NCBI GenBank assembly: GCA_015486145.1
Contig: WFSH01000071.1
Coordinates: 1-7,681 of the forward strand
DNA length: 7,681 nt
Source of the DNA: Mesoaciditogaceae bacterium
Lineage (GTDB): Bacteria; Thermotogota; Thermotogae; Mesoaciditogales; Mesoaciditogaceae
Direction: 5' to 3'
The notes under the pieces are model-generated. The model was given only the letters and a program-made list of their open reading frames with translations, made no database searches and was not told the origin of the DNA. Within the stretch, counting starts at the first letter, position 1. The number at the start of each line of letters is the position of its first letter. A program made the position numbers and the translations under genes. Of this stretch, positions 1 through 6,597 are shown in pieces.

Positions 1-558
1 GAAAGGAACAGTATGAAAAAGATAGTTGAAAAGATAAAAGAAACGATAAGTCAAGGCAACTTGAACAAATACACAAAAGTGATAAACGATATGATAGAGA
101 ACAACTTTTCATCTTTGGACATAGCATCTGCACTTTTGAAAATGAACAAGGAACTCTCCGGTGGAAGTTCTTCGAATTACGACGAAAAAATAGAAATAGT
201 AAGAGATCGTAAAGATTCAAGAAACTCAAGGAATTCAAGAAGGTTCAGAGATGGTAGATCTAATGGGAGAAAGTTCAACTCGAGAGATCGAAACGTCAAT
301 TCAAAAAGAAGAATTGATGGTAAAATGGCGAAATTAAGTGTCAACATCGGAAAAGATCACAACATTTCCCCCAAAGACATCGTTGGTTCAATAGCCAATG
401 AAGCGGGAATTTCAGGCAGTTCAATAGGTGCAATAGAGATTCACGAAAATCACACCGTTGTTGAGATAAAGAAGGACCTTGCAAAAGACGTCCTTAAGAT
501 AATGGAAGGCAATCAAATAAGGGGAAACACCGTAAGCGTTAAAATGACCAGAAAATGA
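1..558 (+). CDS. DEAD-box RNA helicase, C-terminal part (CsdA/DeaD type), 5' truncated by window edge
   Basis: This reading frame is open at the left edge, so I treat it as the last 186 codons (stop included) of a longer gene. Counting from the ATG at 13, residues 1-46 (KIVEKIKETIS, NLNKYTKVI, SSLDIASALLKM) match the helical region that follows the helicase core in CsdA/DeaD proteins, where a similar 'LDQYRALL ... LAAALLKM' stretch occurs. Residues about 64-101 form a basic Arg/Ser/Asn/Asp-rich linker. Residues about 105-181 look like a DbpA-type RNA-binding domain (MAKLSVNIG, IVGSIANEAGIS, IGAIEIHENHTVVEI). The family unwinds RNA in ribosome assembly and mRNA turnover, often in the cold; the role here is inferred. 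The ATP-binding core would lie upstream and is not visible. AAAGGA precedes the ATG at 13, but the in-frame codons before it continue the alignment, so I do not call that ATG the start. An intrinsic terminator follows. Confidence 0.82.
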   Translation, partial: ERNSMKKIVEKIKETISQGNLNKYTKVINDMIENNFSSLDIASALLKMNKELSGGSSSNYDEKIEIVRDRKDSRNSRNSRRFRDGRSNGRKFNSRDRNVNSKRRIDGKMAKLSVNIGKDHNISPKDIVGSIANEAGISGSSIGAIEIHENHTVVEIKKDLAKDVLKIMEGNQIRGNTVSVKMTRK

Positions 559-584
559 TTTAACTTCGAAATTTGAACATGATC

Positions 585-617
585 CCATCAAATGTGAACT
601 GCATTTGATGGTTTTTT
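585..617 (+). terminator. Rho-independent terminator after the helicase gene
   Basis: A perfect 10-bp stem (CCATCAAATG at 585-594 with CATTTGATGG at 602-611) encloses a 7-nt loop and is followed at once by six T residues (612-617). It lies 26 nt after the helicase stop codon and just ahead of the next promoter, so it separates the two transcription units. The stem is AT-rich but long and perfect. Confidence 0.92.
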
Positions 618-618
618 A

Positions 619-648
619 TGGACTTTAAAGTGAAAAAAGGTATATAAT
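619..648 (+). promoter_or_regulatory. Sigma-70 type promoter for the dehydrogenase-amidohydrolase unit
   Basis: A perfect -10 box TATAAT lies at 643-648. A 4/6 match to TTGACA (TGGACT, 619-624) sits 18 bp upstream as a possible -35. The predicted transcription start near 655 gives a leader of about 27 nt to the TTG start at 682. This also argues against the in-frame TTG at 652 as translation start, since it would lie before or at the transcript's 5' end. The promoter begins two bases after the T-run of the preceding terminator. Confidence 0.75.
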
Positions 649-669
649 AGTTTGCTTAACGAACAAAAC

Positions 670-677
670 GAGGTGAT
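670..677 (+). promoter_or_regulatory. Strong Shine-Dalgarno site that selects a TTG start at 682
   Basis: GAGGTGAT is an eight-base match to the complement of the usual 16S rRNA 3' end and ends 4 nt before TTG at 682-684. The in-frame ATG at 676-678 lies inside this motif and so could not be served by it. The dehydrogenase therefore most likely begins at TTG 682. Confidence 0.8.
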
Positions 678-681
678 GAAT

Positions 682-1668
682 TTGGAAATCATTTTCACCA
701 ATCGGTTAACTGACATTTGGCAATCCAAAATAGAAGAACTAAAGAGAGATTTTCCAAATACCAAATTTGTAACTTTCAAAGACGTCGAACATCCACGAGC
801 ACACTTGGAAACGGCAGATGCAGTCGTAGGCGGACATTTCTCGAGTGAAGAAATAGAAAGAGCCAAGAATTTGAAAGTCATATTCGTTCCATGGACCGGT
901 GTTAACATGCTTCCCTGGGAGATCATAAGAAAGAAAAACGTGATCGTCACAAATACCCACGCCAATTCCAGAGCCGTTGCGGAAAGAGCGGTGGCCTTGG
1001 CTCTGGCTCTTACCGGAAGAATCGTTGAATACCACAACGATCTCAAAGTGGGAATATGGCATGGCTTCCCAGTGGGACTTCCCGAGAACGATTATTGGAC
1101 TTCGTTACACGGTAGAACTTGCACAATTATAGGATTTGGAAATATAGGAAAAAATGTTGCAAAGATGATGAAAGCTTTTGACTGTCAAATTCTCGCTTTC
1201 AAAAAACGTCACATTGACAAAATTCCAGAATACGCAAACGAGTTGACATTTAACCTTGAAACGGCCATTTCGAAGGGAGACATTATATTCATAACACTGC
1301 CACTTACACCTGAAACGAAGGGAATGTTCAACGAAAATATCCTCTTCAACATGAAGGATAAATTTCTCATAAATGTGAGCAGAGGGGAAATCGTGGACGA
1401 AAAAGCCCTTTATCTATCTCTGAAAAACGGCATCTTGGCAGGGGCCGCAATAGATACTTGGTATCAATATCCCGCAGATCCAAACATTGTCACGTTGCCA
1501 TCCAAATTTCCGATACACACTTTCAAAAACGTGGTCGTTTCTCCTCACATCGCAGGTGTTACCAAAGAAAACATGAACAGCATGGCTCAAGATACCTTGA
1601 ACACCATAAAGGCATATTTAAAAAGTGGTGAAATTTTAAACAGAGTGGATCCCGATCTCATGTACTGA
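682..1668 (+). CDS. D-2-hydroxyacid dehydrogenase family protein with altered catalytic and cofactor residues
   Basis: The product has 328 residues, a normal length for the D-isomer-specific 2-hydroxyacid dehydrogenase family (cytosolic NAD(P)-linked 2-oxoacid/2-hydroxyacid interconversion). The N-terminal catalytic half is followed by a Rossmann domain with GFGNIG at 151-156, then INVSRGEIVDE (230-240) and a C-terminal return to the catalytic domain. The usual substrate-binding Arg (R234) and acid/base His (H289 in SPHIAG) are present. The catalytic Glu normally found 29 residues after that Arg is Tyr here (Y263 in DTWYQYP). Formate dehydrogenases carry Gln at the same place. At the end of the second Rossmann strand, 18 residues after the last Gly, K174-K175-R176 replaces the Asp of NAD-specific enzymes, which hints at NADP(H). 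Translation starts at TTG 682, set by the Shine-Dalgarno site. The amidohydrolase gene follows after 35 nt and is probably co-transcribed. Family assignment is secure; substrate is unknown. Confidence 0.9.
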   Translation: MEIIFTNRLTDIWQSKIEELKRDFPNTKFVTFKDVEHPRAHLETADAVVGGHFSSEEIERAKNLKVIFVPWTGVNMLPWEIIRKKNVIVTNTHANSRAVAERAVALALALTGRIVEYHNDLKVGIWHGFPVGLPENDYWTSLHGRTCTIIGFGNIGKNVAKMMKAFDCQILAFKKRHIDKIPEYANELTFNLETAISKGDIIFITLPLTPETKGMFNENILFNMKDKFLINVSRGEIVDEKALYLSLKNGILAGAAIDTWYQYPADPNIVTLPSKFPIHTFKNVVVSPHIAGVTKENMNSMAQDTLNTIKAYLKSGEILNRVDPDLMY

Positions 1669-1688
1669 TAAACAGCCAAACAAACAGA

Positions 1689-1697
1689 AAGGATGTG
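1689..1697 (+). promoter_or_regulatory. Shine-Dalgarno site that favours GTG 1704 as amidohydrolase start
   Basis: AAGGATGTG differs by one base from the ideal AAGGAGGTG and ends 6 nt before GTG at 1704-1706. The other in-frame GTG, at 1695-1697, lies inside the site itself and is unlikely to be used. The N-terminus then reads MKTLFKGAKVYP, typical of this amidohydrolase family. Confidence 0.65.
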
Positions 1698-1703
1698 TTT
1701 AAA

Positions 1704-2861
1704 GTGAAAACGTTGTTTAAAGGTGCAAAGGTTTATCCTATCTCATCTGATCCCTTTTTGGGTGATGTGTTGGTGGAAGACGGTAAAATAAAAGAAGTGG
1801 GAGAAAGAGTTACCACTAACCCTGATCAAATTGTCGAACTCAACGGAAAATTTCTCTTTCCAGGTTTCGTAGATGCACATTCACATATTGGTCTTTACGA
1901 AGAAGGAGTGGGATCATTTTATGCTTCAGATGGCAATGAAGCGACAGATCCCATTACGGCACATGTCAGGGCTATTGACGCGTTCAACCCACAAGATCCT
2001 GCCATCAAAAGGGCACTCCAAGGTGGAGTTACAACCGTGATGATCTTGCCAGGTAGTGCAAATCCAGTGGGTGGTCAAGGTGCCATCCTGAAATTAAACC
2101 CTTCAACTGTTGACAAAATGCTCGTTAAATCTCCAGCCGGCCTGAAAATGGCTTTTGGAGAAAATCCAAAGAGGGTCTACAGCGAACAAAAGAAAACACC
2201 TTCAACAAGACTCGGAGTTGCGGCAGTTGTGAGAGATTACTTTTTAAAAGTTCAAGATTACATGGCGGAAAAGGAATTCGCCAAAAAAGAGGGAAAACCT
2301 TTCACCAAAAGAAATTTAAAATACGAAATTGGAGAAATGGTCTTGAAGCGCGAAATTCCGGCAAGAATTCACGCACACAGAGCAGATGACATTTTGACCG
2401 CTATAAGAATTGCCGAAGAATTTAATTTCAACTTCGTGATAGAGCATGGAACGGAAGGGTACAAAATTGTGGATGTTTTGAAAGAGAAAAAAGTTCCAGT
2501 GGTCGCAGGGCCACTTTTGACTTTTAGAACCAAATACGAACTCAAAGATGCAACGATGAAAGCTCTGAAAATATTGAACGAAAATGGAATTTTAGCTTCT
2601 TTGATGTGTGATCATCCGGTAATCCCCCTCGAATATTCTTCCATTCAAGCAGCTGCTGGTCTGAGATACGGTTCAAAAGAAGAAGATCTCCTCAAAATGA
2701 TCACGATCAATCCCGCAAAGATCATAGAAATGGATGATCGGATAGGCACGATAGAGAAAGGGAAAGATGCCGATCTCGTTGTGTGGAGTGGACACCCATT
2801 TGATATGGGGTCAAGGGTGGAAAGTGTGTACATAGACGGCGAAAAAGTATCACTCGAATGA
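1704..2861 (+). CDS. Metal-dependent amidohydrolase, imidazolonepropionase-like (COG1228 type)
   Basis: The product has 385 residues from GTG 1704. It shows the amidohydrolase layout: a short N-terminal beta-sandwich part (MKTLFKGAKVYP, DVLVEDGKI), a TIM-barrel with metal ligands, and a C-terminal return to the sandwich (IGTIEKGKDADLVVWSG, 347-363). Visible candidate ligands are the HxH pair H59/H61 (FVDAHSHIG), H223/H225 (HAHR), H248 (VIEHGTE) and D303 (MCDHPV), in the order expected for a cytosolic hydrolase of cyclic amides or related C-N bonds. The GENPKRVY and EQKKTPSTR stretch (152-169) and the helical insert after it recall a broadly distributed uncharacterised amidohydrolase group. 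No His-utilisation gene lies nearby, so calling it HutI is not justified. It is probably co-transcribed with the dehydrogenase; a shared pathway is possible but not shown. An intrinsic terminator follows within 25 nt. Family is secure; substrate is unknown. Confidence 0.9.
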   Translation: MKTLFKGAKVYPISSDPFLGDVLVEDGKIKEVGERVTTNPDQIVELNGKFLFPGFVDAHSHIGLYEEGVGSFYASDGNEATDPITAHVRAIDAFNPQDPAIKRALQGGVTTVMILPGSANPVGGQGAILKLNPSTVDKMLVKSPAGLKMAFGENPKRVYSEQKKTPSTRLGVAAVVRDYFLKVQDYMAEKEFAKKEGKPFTKRNLKYEIGEMVLKREIPARIHAHRADDILTAIRIAEEFNFNFVIEHGTEGYKIVDVLKEKKVPVVAGPLLTFRTKYELKDATMKALKILNENGILASLMCDHPVIPLEYSSIQAAAGLRYGSKEEDLLKMITINPAKIIEMDDRIGTIEKGKDADLVVWSGHPFDMGSRVESVYIDGEKVSLE

Positions 2862-2884
2862 GAAATAAACGATAAACCTCTTGA

Positions 2885-2914
2885 AAGGAGCGCGTTGAAA
2901 GTGCGCTCTTTTTT
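2885..2914 (+). terminator. Intrinsic terminator after the amidohydrolase gene, between convergent genes
   Basis: GAGCGC (2888-2893) pairs with GCGCTC (2903-2908). G-U and A-T pairs lengthen the stem on both sides, and six T residues follow (2909-2914). On the minus strand the same hairpin is preceded by six A residues but followed only by TCCTTTC, so it would be a weaker terminator for the ABC operon that ends at 2916. Confidence 0.88.
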
Positions 2915-2915
2915 C

Positions 2916-3749
2916 CTACACGAGAGAAGAAAAGCCCGTTGTTCGTTCGGCTCTCGAAAGTGCTTTGTTGAAAAGTTTTAAACCTAAAAGAAAAGAACAT
3001 ATCGTAAAAACGGAGAGCGCTATCAGATCGACCATGACATTTTTATCGGAAAAATTTGCCCCGCCGATCGCTATTCGCCTTATGGCATCAAATGCGTAGG
3101 ATTGTGGGAGCGCATATGATATCCAGCCGACGCTTTTAGGAAAGAGAGAAATGGGATAATACAATCCAGAGAAAAGTTGGGTGAGAACGCCAAGTGTCCA
3201 TGTGAATGGTTCTCTTCCCTGTTTTACTTCCAAGAAGAAAAAATTAGAGGCGCCGATCAATCCCGCTCCAAAAGAAAAGCACGTCAACAGCAAATACATG
3301 ATCGCCAAGTTTACGTAAGAGTAAGGAAAAACCAGATCCACTTTGACGATGAATATGAATGTAAAAAAGAAGAGAAGCATCGTCATCGTTCTCAATAAAA
3401 AGTTCCAGAGCATTTCGCCGTAAATGTAAGTTTGAATGCCATCTGAGGGTGTGGCGTATATCTCCAATCTTTTCTCCCAAAACGCTGTAGATAGAGATTT
3501 AAAAGGCGTCAGGAGGAAAGCCTGGGAACTTTGGAAGAAAATAACACCAAAAACCACATAAGATACGTAATTTCCTCCAAACTCTTTGAAGGCACCGGAC
3601 GAAAATCCTTGAATAAAATAAGCGATAAAAAACCACACAAAAATAGTTACATATCCCCTCACAATTTCGAGCACAAAATTTGAAGGATAATATTTCAACG
3701 CTTTAAACTCAATCCACGCAAAAGAGAATATCGCTCTTAGCTTTTCCAT
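2916..3749 (-). CDS. ABC-2 type exporter permease (permease B)
   Basis: This is a 277-residue integral membrane protein of the ABC-2 permease family, about the usual length for a six-helix half-exporter subunit. Hydrophobic segments lie at roughly 26-48, 62-80, 115-136, 143-172, 185-200 and 240-260. The family's C-terminal signature region is clear at 195-225 (GLYYPISLFPKSVGW, then ALPQSYAFDAIRR). The ATG follows the TAA stop of ATPase B directly (TAAATG), and a good Shine-Dalgarno site (AAAGGTGATC) sits within the end of the ATPase gene, so translation is probably coupled. It resembles permease A at matching places: GGNYVSYVVFG against GTNYVSFVVIG, and KQGREPFTWTL against KRGSEPISFIL. It likely forms one half of the membrane channel energised by ATPases A and B. 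The substrate is unknown. The gene ends against the terminator shared with the convergent amidohydrolase gene. Confidence 0.88.
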   Translation of the reverse strand: MEKLRAIFSFAWIEFKALKYYPSNFVLEIVRGYVTIFVWFFIAYFIQGFSSGAFKEFGGNYVSYVVFGVIFFQSSQAFLLTPFKSLSTAFWEKRLEIYATPSDGIQTYIYGEMLWNFLLRTMTMLLFFFTFIFIVKVDLVFPYSYVNLAIMYLLLTCFSFGAGLIGASNFFFLEVKQGREPFTWTLGVLTQLFSGLYYPISLFPKSVGWISYALPQSYAFDAIRRIAIGGANFSDKNVMVDLIALSVFTICSFLLGLKLFNKALSRAERTTGFSSLV

Positions 3750-4688
3750 TTATTGGATCACCTTTTCAAAGATATCGTTTAACGTTAGTCTCTTGATCTT
3801 TATGTTGATTATTTCTCCATGCTTTTTAACCATTTCAATGATCTTAGGAAGCTGTGATTCAACGTTTTCAACGTAAAATCTAAGCTGGATCTCCCCATCG
3901 AGATGTACCGCATTCACTTTCCATATCTCCCTCAGCTTCCCCAAAATCAAGGCGTTGAACTTTCCCGTAATGTCGATCTCTTCATCCTCTTTAAAAGCTC
4001 TTCTCAGCTCCTCAATAGTTCCCAAGGCTCTCGTGGTTCCGTTATCCATGATCATGACCCTGTCGCATATTTCTTCAGCTTCTTCGATGAGATGGGTTGT
4101 CATGAAAAAAGTGATTCCATATTTATTTCTCAGATCGACTATAAAGTTTCTTATCATCTTAGCCGCTTCCATATCAAGCTTCACCGTGGGTTCATCCAAA
4201 AAAACGAGATCGTGTTTCACGAGTAGAGCCCTGGCTATTGCCAGCCTTTGGCGAGTTCCGGCGGATATCTCCATCGCCCAAGCGTCTTTGAATTTTGCAA
4301 GATCAAGTGCTTCCATAACTTCGGCCACAACATCACCTGCGTTTTTTGGGGGTATTCCGTAAACGGTTGCCCAAAAGAGCAGATTTTGTTTCACCGTCAA
4401 AACGGGATCCACTCCTATGTCTGCCGTGGGAGCAACTAACGAAACGCTCGCTCTTATCTTTTCGGACTCTTTTATCACATCGTATCCAACCACTTTCCCT
4501 TTTGCCGAATCTGGTATTAGAAGGCCTGCCATAACCTTTATGAGAGTTGTTTTCCCAGCACCGTTCTTCCCAAGAAGGCCAAAAATCTCCCCTTTTTCAA
4601 CGTGCACATCTATACCGTGAAGCACTTCCAATTTCTTCTTCCTCTTACCATATGACTTCTTAATCCCCCTTAGTTCTATCACTGCCAT
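3750..4688 (-). CDS. ABC exporter ATP-binding protein (ATPase B)
   Basis: This 312-residue cytoplasmic ATPase has Walker A GKNGAGKT (40-47, K46), signature region ISAGTRQR (141-148), Walker B LVFLDEP (161-167, D165/E166) and switch His H199 (MTTHLIEEAEE). About 80 residues after the switch form a C-terminal tail, as in DrrA/NodI-like ABC-2 exporters. Three points depart from the usual consensus. The Q-loop region (VSLVAPTADIG, 82-92) has no Gln at the normal place. The signature is ISAGT rather than LSGGQ. The D-loop is VKLD (169-172) rather than SxLD. Catalytic Walker B Glu and switch His are intact, so the protein should still hydrolyse ATP. Its ATG overlaps the end of permease A by 10 nt and only a weak, distant Shine-Dalgarno (AAGGGA) precedes it, which suggests translational coupling. 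It is probably the partner of permease B within a four-gene exporter. Confidence 0.9.
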   Translation of the reverse strand: MAVIELRGIKKSYGKRKKKLEVLHGIDVHVEKGEIFGLLGKNGAGKTTLIKVMAGLLIPDSAKGKVVGYDVIKESEKIRASVSLVAPTADIGVDPVLTVKQNLLFWATVYGIPPKNAGDVVAEVMEALDLAKFKDAWAMEISAGTRQRLAIARALLVKHDLVFLDEPTVKLDMEAAKMIRNFIVDLRNKYGITFFMTTHLIEEAEEICDRVMIMDNGTTRALGTIEELRRAFKEDEEIDITGKFNALILGKLREIWKVNAVHLDGEIQLRFYVENVESQLPKIIEMVKKHGEIINIKIKRLTLNDIFEKVIQ

Positions 4689-5548
4689 CTCGTCAACGTC
4701 CCTTCTTTTCTTGCCTTTTGAATTCCAAGATAATAAAGATAAAATCCAAGTGGAAACAGCACAACCGTTTGCAAGGTTAAGATCAACGTGTCCACAACGA
4801 TGGGAGAAAAGCTCAAAACGTATTGCAACGGCAGAACCGGCTGAATCAGTGATGCCCCGGGTAACAACGCTCTTCTAAAAAGATCGAGAGCGTACGTATG
4901 TGGAATAAAGGAAGCCAAAATCTGAAGATATTTTGGAAGCACGTTAACCGGATAATAATATCCTCCCACAAGTGCTATCACAACATCTTGCAAAATGAAA
5001 CTTATAGGTTCACTCCCTCTTTTAAAATTCAAAAGGTAAAAAGATGAAGCACTTATCATACCAATTCCAAATGTGGAAAAACCTATGAGTACAACTCCCA
5101 AAATCACGTAAATGGGTACTCGAAAGGTGAAATTTGCTCCAAAGAAAAGCCATCCAAAAAGGAATGCGAGGCCAACTCTTGGATAATCATCTATAACCGA
5201 TCTGAACATTATCCCTATAACCGGTGTAAAATAGGAAAGTGGACTCAACATGTAAAGATCCATCGTACCATTCCAATATATTCTGGCAACTCTCGGAAAT
5301 GGATCTCCAAGATTGGTGTAAGAGATGTAATAAATTGAAAGTCCTATCACAACGAAAGAAACGTAATTCGTTCCATAAGCTCCCATTAAATGATGACCAA
5401 CAAGAAGCGATATGAGAAAGAATATGGATGTGTTTATGAAAACATCTATTATCCACGTCCAGATGTTTACCCTGTAAGATGTCCAGATCACCATTTCTCT
5501 TTTAGAGAAAGCCCATATGGCTCTTAGTTCGTTGAAAAGATCAGTCAT
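4679..5548 (-). CDS. ABC-2 type exporter permease (permease A)
   Basis: This 289-residue integral membrane protein belongs to the ABC-2 permease family. An N-terminal amphipathic stretch (residues 1-28) precedes hydrophobic segments at about 31-51, 62-80, 104-117, 125-137, 144-173 and 245-274, with a further short one near 186-200. The C-terminal signature is plain (GGYYYPVNVLPKYLQ at 195-209, then FIPHTYALDLFRR). Its ATG overlaps the stop of ATPase A by 8 nt (ATGACTGA) and a GAGG motif lies 10 nt upstream. Its own stop overlaps the start of ATPase B by 10 nt. It is a paralogue of permease B, and the two likely form the two halves of one channel. What it exports cannot be told from the sequence. 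Confidence 0.88.
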   Translation of the reverse strand: MTDLFNELRAIWAFSKREMVIWTSYRVNIWTWIIDVFINTSIFFLISLLVGHHLMGAYGTNYVSFVVIGLSIYYISYTNLGDPFPRVARIYWNGTMDLYMLSPLSYFTPVIGIMFRSVIDDYPRVGLAFLFGWLFFGANFTFRVPIYVILGVVLIGFSTFGIGMISASSFYLLNFKRGSEPISFILQDVVIALVGGYYYPVNVLPKYLQILASFIPHTYALDLFRRALLPGASLIQPVLPLQYVLSFSPIVVDTLILTLQTVVLFPLGFYLYYLGIQKARKEGTLTRWQ

Positions 5549-6563
5549 GGTTTACGATCCTCAAGTATGCGTCCGAAATACTTGGACGGGTTCTCGTTAT
5601 GTTATGAATGACAACATTCTTAGACAAAAGGAACGTTACGAGGTCGTTTAAACTCCCTTTCAAAGAAAAACGAATTTTGATCCTTTTATCTGAGAGCGAA
5701 AAAATGTCTATGATTTTGACCATTTTGTCCAAATCAAAATCGTTTACGTTGGAAAGCTCTGCTTGATATATCTGACCTATCGAAAATTTTTTCAGGAGAT
5801 CTTCTGGTTTGGAGACGATCAGAGATTTTCCGTTTTTTATAATCATTATACGATCGGCGTAACCTTCAATTTCTCTTGGATCGTGGGACGAAAATATGAT
5901 CGTACGGCTTTTTTTGTTCTCCAAAATGAAATCCCACAATCTTTTTCTTGCAAAGGGATCGAGAGAAGTTGTTGGCTCGTCCAAATAAAGTATTGGGCGA
6001 TCCGCTATAAGCCCACGAGCAATTGTCAGCATTTGCCTCATTCCAGCACTCAGCTCTGGAATTGTCTTTTTTAAGTATCCTTCCATTCCGAGAGCGTTTA
6101 TCACCTTATAGATTGCTGTTTTTGACGTTTTCCTTGGAATTCTGAGAAGATCAGCATAAAAGAGAAGATTCTCGTACACCGTGAGTTGCCATTCGAGTCC
6201 CATCCATCCCGACGTCGAAACATACGCGATTTTGTCTTTTACCTTTTCATGATCGTTTATCAGATCAAAGTTCAAGATCTTCGCGCTCCCCGACGTAGGA
6301 TAAAGTAACCCACTAAGGAGCTTTATGAGAGTTGTCTTTCCGGCACCATTTGGACCAACTATTCCGAAGATTTCTCCCATTTCAACGGAAAAAGAAAGGG
6401 CATTGGTAGCCACGACTTTTCTCATCTTTTGGGTTCTGAGTTTGAAAACATTTTTGACCCACAAACCTGGACCTTGTTCTTTCATCCCACGAACATGAGC
6501 TTTTATATTCGTTGGTACCGTTTCATAGATCTTGGTAAGAGAGTTCGTCACAATAGAATACAA
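5541..6563 (-). CDS. ABC exporter ATP-binding protein (ATPase A)
   Basis: This 340-residue ATPase has Walker A GPNGAGKT (70-77, K76), signature LSAGM (171-175), Walker B ILYLDEP (191-197, D195/E196), D-loop TSLD (199-202) and switch His H227 (FSSHDPREIEG). The domain starts with a normal first strand (NSLTKIYE). It then carries a basic insert of about 30 residues (roughly 17-48) before the second strand, a feature of one exporter ATPase subgroup and absent from ATPase B. The Q-loop reads YVSTSGWMGLEW (114-125), with no Gln at the usual place. A C-terminal tail of about 100 residues follows the switch. TTG at 6563 is chosen because GAGGTGAT (6576-6569) ends 5 nt before it. It is the first gene of a tightly packed four-gene operon (A-A-B-B order). 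It is preceded by the chrB-like gene's terminator, and I see no convincing promoter of its own. Confidence 0.9.
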   Translation of the reverse strand: MYSIVTNSLTKIYETVPTNIKAHVRGMKEQGPGLWVKNVFKLRTQKMRKVVATNALSFSVEMGEIFGIVGPNGAGKTTLIKLLSGLLYPTSGSAKILNFDLINDHEKVKDKIAYVSTSGWMGLEWQLTVYENLLFYADLLRIPRKTSKTAIYKVINALGMEGYLKKTIPELSAGMRQMLTIARGLIADRPILYLDEPTTSLDPFARKRLWDFILENKKSRTIIFSSHDPREIEGYADRIMIIKNGKSLIVSKPEDLLKKFSIGQIYQAELSNVNDFDLDKMVKIIDIFSLSDKRIKIRFSLKGSLNDLVTFLLSKNVVIHNITRTRPSISDAYLRIVNHD

Positions 6564-6568
6564 TGAAA

Positions 6569-6576
6569 ATCACCTC
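6569..6576 (-). promoter_or_regulatory. Strong Shine-Dalgarno site for the ABC operon, selecting a TTG start
   Basis: On the minus strand GAGGTGAT is followed by 5 nt and then TTG at 6563-6561. It is the same eight-base motif as at the dehydrogenase gene, and it supports TTG as the start of ATPase A. Confidence 0.78.
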
Positions 6577-6597
6577 ATACGAGAATGGGCTAACGCC

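Noticed and set aside
13..15. ATG at 13 with an AAAGGA motif in front, as start of a separate 181-residue gene
   Set aside because: The codons before it stay open to the window edge, and the first residues align with the middle of DEAD-box helicase C-terminal regions, so this Met is most likely internal.
652..678. Upstream starts TTG 652 and ATG 676 for the dehydrogenase
   Set aside because: TTG 652 lies before the predicted transcription start and ATG 676 lies within the Shine-Dalgarno motif. TTG 682 has the right spacing.
588..1062. Two minus-strand open frames (588-1046 and 739-1062) opposite the dehydrogenase
   Set aside because: They are antisense to a clear family member, have no recognisable motif, and one runs through the terminator hairpin and promoter.
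1704..2861. Calling the amidohydrolase HutI (histidine degradation)
   Set aside because: The metal-ligand pattern is shared by a wide group, the internal GENPKRVY region points to another subgroup, and no other hut gene is nearby.
3903..4620. Several plus-strand open frames opposite ATPase B, the longest at 3955-4362
   Set aside because: The opposite strand encodes all Walker, signature and switch motifs of an ABC ATPase; these frames are Ser-rich shadows with no family features.
5763..6074. Plus-strand open frame opposite ATPase A
   Set aside because: It is antisense to the signature and Walker B region of a well-supported ATPase and has no start signal or motif.
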